DNA from: Methanosarcina flavescens
GTDB taxonomy: Archaea > Halobacteriota > Methanosarcinia > Methanosarcinales > Methanosarcinaceae
NCBI RefSeq assembly: GCF_001304615.2
Contig: NZ_CP032683.1
Span: forward strand, 1,736,001-1,800,000
DNA length: 64,000 nucleotides
Direction of reading: 5' to 3'
In this document: positions 61,345 through 64,000 of the stretch, one piece after another
Layout: each line of letters begins with the position of its first letter
How positions within the stretch are numbered: the stretch's first letter is position 1
The notes under the pieces: model-generated
The model's database searches: none
What the model was told of the DNA's origin: nothing
What the model saw: the letters and a program-made list of their open reading frames with translations, nothing else
Position numbers and translations under genes: made by a program

Positions 61345-61417
61345 TAGTCCTGAGCGGATTCGAACCGCTGTCCCGGGCTCCAAAGGCCCGAAGGATTGAC
61401 CACTACCCTACAGGACT
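61345..61417 (-). tRNA. tRNA-Gln (anticodon TTG)
   Basis: Read on the minus strand: acceptor AGTCCTG/CAGGACT, D arm with AGTGGTCA, anticodon stem CGGGC/GCCCG around CTTTGGA (anticodon TTG), variable GGAC, T arm AGCGG/CCGCT with loop TTCGAAT, discriminator A at 61345. CCA is not encoded and no intron is seen. It is located upstream of the mod operon. Confidence 0.93.
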
Positions 61418-61664
61418 GCACGTTAAGGCTTTTACTTATAGATTAATTCATGTACTTAATTTTTGTGCCAGCTCGGGACTCTTTCGTGTTAATTTTTCCA
61501 GCCAGCTCCCTTTCTCTATATTTCCATCTTTTCTTTCTACATTTGCGCTTTGTATTAATTTTCCTTTAAGACTCTCAATCTCTTTATATTTATGAGTACA
61601 GTTCTTTCATGGCTTTGAAATATTTTCTACGAGACTGCTTTTCGCTTGCAAGCAATTTTTCAGA

Positions 61665-61875
61665 TAATAAATTTAAAATAATTTATTTCATTACTATATT
61701 GTGGAGCTGAAAGAGAAAGGGTATGATCGAATAGCGAAGTAGTGGGTTGTGACAGAATTGCCCGGGAGCTGGCTGTTCTTGCTTCAGGATATGTTTGATG
61801 GGAGCAGATTCCGGAAGCGGCTGTAGTGGGGGATACAGTAATGAACCAAATGCTCCCGGGCTTCTCTTCTTACCA
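61665..61875 (+). ncRNA. Structured non-coding element, locus B
   Basis: Upstream AAATTTAAAATAA (61669-61681) resembles the promoter of loci A and C. The closing stem is perfect: CCCGGGAGC (61761-61769) with GCTCCCGGG (61852-61860). Inside is TTGATGGGAGC (first hairpin region, 61794-61805), then hairpin CTGTA / GTGGGGGA / TACAG (61821-61838). A pyrimidine tract CTTCTCTTCTT follows. AATTGCCCG before the stem is shared with A2 and C. Confidence 0.65.
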
Positions 61876-62033
61876 GGATCTCAAGTCTCTTTGATAGTTT
61901 TTTAAATAACTTTTAATTTCGATTCTCTCTTTAATTTTAACAACTTTTTCTTAATTTTTCCCCTCTTAATAACTCTTCTTGTTTTCATATAACTTTAACT
62001 TTTATTTAGAAATCTTAAAAAGCATTCTTTACT

Positions 62034-62111
62034 TTTTCCTATCTTATTCTGTTTTTATCTTTTCCTACCTTATTTTGTTTTTATCTTTTCCTATCTTATT
62101 CTATTTTTATC
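62034..62111. repeat. Three 26-bp direct tandem repeats
   Basis: Units at 62034-62059, 62060-62085 and 62086-62111 follow the pattern TTTTCCTATCTTATTCTG plus TTTTTATC, with one to two changes each. A partial unit (TTATTCTG) follows. They lie between loci B and C. Confidence 0.75.
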
Positions 62112-62448
62112 TTATTCTGTTATTTCCGCTGTGACTTCCAGTACAGAGGGTTATTCTACTCCATATTCTCACCTCATGGTTCCAAAACATATTTTTGAGT
62201 AATTTTTATCTTTGCTGAGTCTTTTTCAGCATTTCGAAAAGCTGGAGATTTCTTTGAAGATTTTTATTGAAATTTCCAGTCAAATCATGAGATTCAAATT
62301 ACTCCATGTTCAAACTTTTTACTACTGGATTCTATTTTCAAGGCTTATTAATCCCCGGCTAATGCTAAAAACTCGTTTAATCCGAAATTATGCTTCGATT
62401 TTAAAACTTTCTATGCGATGGCATTTTTCGTTTGAGACTAATTTTTGA

Positions 62449-62660
62449 TATAATTAATTTAAAATAATTATGGGGACAATCATACACTGTAGTTGGGAGA
62501 GACAGAACGAGTGAGTAACGGGTATGAATAAGTTGTAAAGAATTGCCCGAGAGCTTTTGGTCCTGTTCTGAATCATATGCTTGGGGGAGCGTATCTTCGG
62601 GGCAACCGTATCGGGGGCTGCGGTAAGGGACATAAGGCTTTCGGGCTTTTTCTTACTCTT
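62449..62660 (+). ncRNA. Structured non-coding element, locus C
   Basis: Promoter-like TATAATTAATTTAAAATAA (62449-62467) is identical to locus A, and TTCGATTTTAAAAC lies exactly 55 bases before it in both. The closing stem is 13 bp: GCCCGAGAGCTTT (62545-62557) with AAGGCTTTCGGGC (62634-62646). Hairpin 1 is ATATGC / TTGGGGGA / GCGTAT (62575-62594); hairpin 2 is ACCGTA / TCGGGGGC / TGCGGT (62605-62624). A run of T's follows, as expected of a terminator. Confidence 0.7.
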
Positions 62661-62830
62661 CTTTAATTTCCTCTTTTAATTTATGTTTTCCTTATTTCGC
62701 TATAATTCTATTAACGGTTTTTACCATATCTTATCAGAATTCTGTCAAAGGTTTCGCTTTTGGATGGTATTTGCAGTCATCTCTCTTTATATGCAGTTTT
62801 CTATAAGCCCAAAAATCCGTGATTCTCAAT

Positions 62831-63022
62831 TCAATAGAATACAACTCTCGAAAATCCCTGGGACAGCTCTTCTCCCAGGAATTTTTCTATTTCCTTTTTG
62901 AGGTTCTCAATAGCTTCTTCGATGGTATTACCCTTGCAAATTATATCAGCTTCAGGACAGATTGAAACAAAGAAATCCTGTTCCTGACGGATAGTTGCAG
63001 AAAATGGAAACCAGATCGTCAC
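62831..63022 (-). CDS. HicB-like small protein, no HicA seen
   Basis: A 63-residue protein with the HicB/UPF0150 partial RNase-H-like fold: FSATIRQEQDFFVSICPEADIICKGNTIEEAIENLKKEIEKFLGEE. HicB proteins usually act as antitoxins to HicA or as stand-alone regulators. No HicA-like gene is seen on either side, and no DNA-binding C-terminus is present. The start is a GTG at 63022. The flanking DNA is non-coding or decayed, so it may be a relic or an orphan. Confidence 0.6.
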   Translation of the reverse strand: MTIWFPFSATIRQEQDFFVSICPEADIICKGNTIEEAIENLKKEIEKFLGEELSQGFSRVVFY

Positions 63023-63173
63023 ACTTTAAGATATCTATCAGTCCACTTTTAAGGATTTCTGTTCTCCCTGTCCTTTAAAACTGTTTTCTTGCAAAATTTC
63101 TCCGAGCGCAGGAATTTTTATACTTAATCGGGCATCAAATTCTAAATTTATGTCACCAGATTTGTGGGTCCTA

Positions 63174-63716
63174 TGATTACGCAGTATATTGTGTCCTATC
63201 CTGTGTCTTTACCTGACCTCTCAGTACTTATTCTTCTGGGCGTCTTTGTACTCACACTCAGGCAGGTCGGGTCTTTAAGGTTGTTAGCAGAAGGCATATT
63301 GAGATCGTAAGAAACATTGACTGGGCAACTCTCGTTTTTTCGTTTCAATATTTGTGCTAATGCAAAACGTGTGGGTTTCCGGAAATGCCAGGAACTGCTT
63401 GCAAGGATGTCTCCGCAGTTAGGCTCTGTATCAATGATCCTTGTGCTCAGTATTGGACTTAGCCAGCTAATTTCTAATGTCCCCTTTGTTGCGCTCTATC
63501 TGCCTGCCAGGGGAGTACAGTTTCTCAGGGACAGTTGATGGCTCTTGCTGCTGGAAGTACAATTGCAGGAAACCTTTTGATTCTGGGGACTGTGAGCAAC
63601 GTTATTATCCAGAATGCGGAAAAAGAGAGAAAAACTATTTCATTTGCCGAATTCTCTAGAATTGGGATCCTAATAACAATTTTAGATACTATTATCCATT
63701 TTATCTTTCTCTAACT
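63174..63716 (+). pseudogene. Decayed SLC13/ArsB-like anion transporter gene
   Basis: Three plus-strand fragments in different frames read in order like one membrane transporter: MITQYIVSYPVSLPDLSVLILLGVFVLTLRQVGSLRLLAEG, then MSPQLGSVSMILVLSIGLSQLISNVPFVALYLP, and finally LAAGSTIAGNLLILGTVSNVIIQNAEKERKTISFAEFSRIGILITILDTIIHFIFL. These match the end of SLC13/ArsB-type permeases (ISNVP and AxGSTIxGNLLILGxxSN motifs). Several frameshifts and missing parts mean it cannot be functional. Confidence 0.65.
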
Positions 63717-63819
63717 TTTAAAAGCCATAAATAATCTTATAATAAAATTAAAAGGCTTAATCTAGCCGTAAACCAAATTTAAAGGTTTAATAATTTTTAT
63801 TAGACCTACCTTTCCCCTT

Positions 63820-63902
63820 GAAGGAGTATATAAAAGGCTCAACCCTCCGATAAACTTGATATACTCAAAACACATACACTTTTTTTTGGAAGATATGAGA
63901 TC
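63820..63902 (+). promoter_or_regulatory. Strong TATA promoter of the last gene
   Basis: AGTATATAAAAGG at about 63826-63838 is a strong archaeal TATA element with a purine-rich flank. Transcription would start near 63860, leaving a leader near 40 nt. GGAAGATATGAGATC precedes the ATG at 63903. Confidence 0.6.
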
Positions 63903-64000
63903 ATGACCCAGAATAATTCAGATTCAAATACCAGATGCAGGCGTGTCCGGTGCACCGTACAGAAGAAGACCTTTGGGCCTGTTGAAGACCTTGAGACCTA
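63903..64000 (+). CDS. Start of an unidentified gene (cut by window end)
   Basis: The frame starts at ATG 63903 and reads TQNNSDSNTRCRRVRCTVQKKTFGPVEDLET before the window ends. The N-terminus has two cysteines among basic residues (RCRRVRC). About 30 residues are too few for me to name a family. The strong promoter upstream suggests a well-expressed gene. Confidence 0.6.
   Translation, partial: MTQNNSDSNTRCRRVRCTVQKKTFGPVEDLET

Larger units (their letters stand above)
61418..62830. other. 1.4-kb non-coding region with loci B and C and tandem repeats
   Basis: No gene is supported. It holds locus B (61665-61875), locus C (62449-62660) and 26-bp tandem repeats (62034-62111). The rest is strongly pyrimidine-rich on the plus strand (61440-61570 and 61880-62130). 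Short frames at 62212-62448 and 62683-62901 are low-complexity and rejected. Confidence 0.4.

Noticed and set aside
61320-62700. Possible CRISPR array because of several repeated pieces
   Set aside because: The repeats are structured elements and tandem 26-bp units without unique spacers of constant length; no cas genes are in the window.

Overview
The window is from a methanogenic archaeon of the genus Methanosarcina or a very close relative; I do not assign a species. The evidence is a complete methanol methyltransferase set (MtaB, MtaC, MtaA and a RamA-type corrinoid activator), F420-dependent Mtd, an FmdEFACDB formylmethanofuran dehydrogenase operon, a thermosome, NrpR, archaeosine TgtA, archaeal TATA/BRE promoters and AT-rich, pyrimidine-rich spacers.

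Layout. 0-23 kb is mostly housekeeping: DUF166, DUF2111, mtd, serB, a coiled-coil protein, a radical SAM / geranylgeranyl-reductase-like / UbiA operon (candidate methanophenazine or lipid side-chain pathway), tgtA, a PAC2-like protein, a thermosome subunit, a NapH-like ferredoxin with its own HTH regulator, sufCB, nrpR, a YchF / cis-prenyltransferase-like / zinc-ribbon operon and tRNA-Arg(GCG). At 22.7-23.1 kb a small lipoprotein gene of cupredoxin type carries an in-frame TAG, so it may contain pyrrolysine. 23-44 kb is a methanol regulon: two Msr-like regulators, tandem HyuA-like ATPases, an AceP-like transporter, mtaCB with a very long upstream region, a CobW-type GTPase, a RamA-like activator, mtaA, a histidine kinase with two response regulators, and a third Msr-like regulator. 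44-49 kb holds a RibD-like reductase, a NatAB-type ABC exporter and a frameshifted flavin reductase. 50-61 kb is a molybdenum block: fmdEFACDB faces away from modABCD-DUF364, and the promoters of both operons carry the same TATGT-N8-ACATA-type operator. The end of the window has tRNA-Gln, non-coding elements, an orphan HicB, a decayed anion transporter gene and the start of an unidentified gene.

How the genes fit together. MtaB/MtaC/MtaA move the methanol methyl group to CoM; the RamA-like protein reactivates the corrinoid; the Msr-like proteins and the two-component system are candidate regulators. Part of the methyl groups is oxidised in reverse through Mtd and finally Fmd, whose molybdenum is supplied by the Mod transporter. 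The shared operator suggests that Fmd and Mod form one metal-responsive regulon.

The least explained signals are: (1) the in-frame TAG gene; (2) a family of structured non-coding elements at three loci (four copies), with a conserved upstream promoter, a closing stem and two hairpins with G-rich 8-nt loops, one showing compensatory changes; (3) the shared Mo operator with roughly 82-bp spacing; and (4) a run of seven hairpins in about 170 bp upstream of nrpR. No CRISPR array, rRNA or intact insertion sequence was seen.
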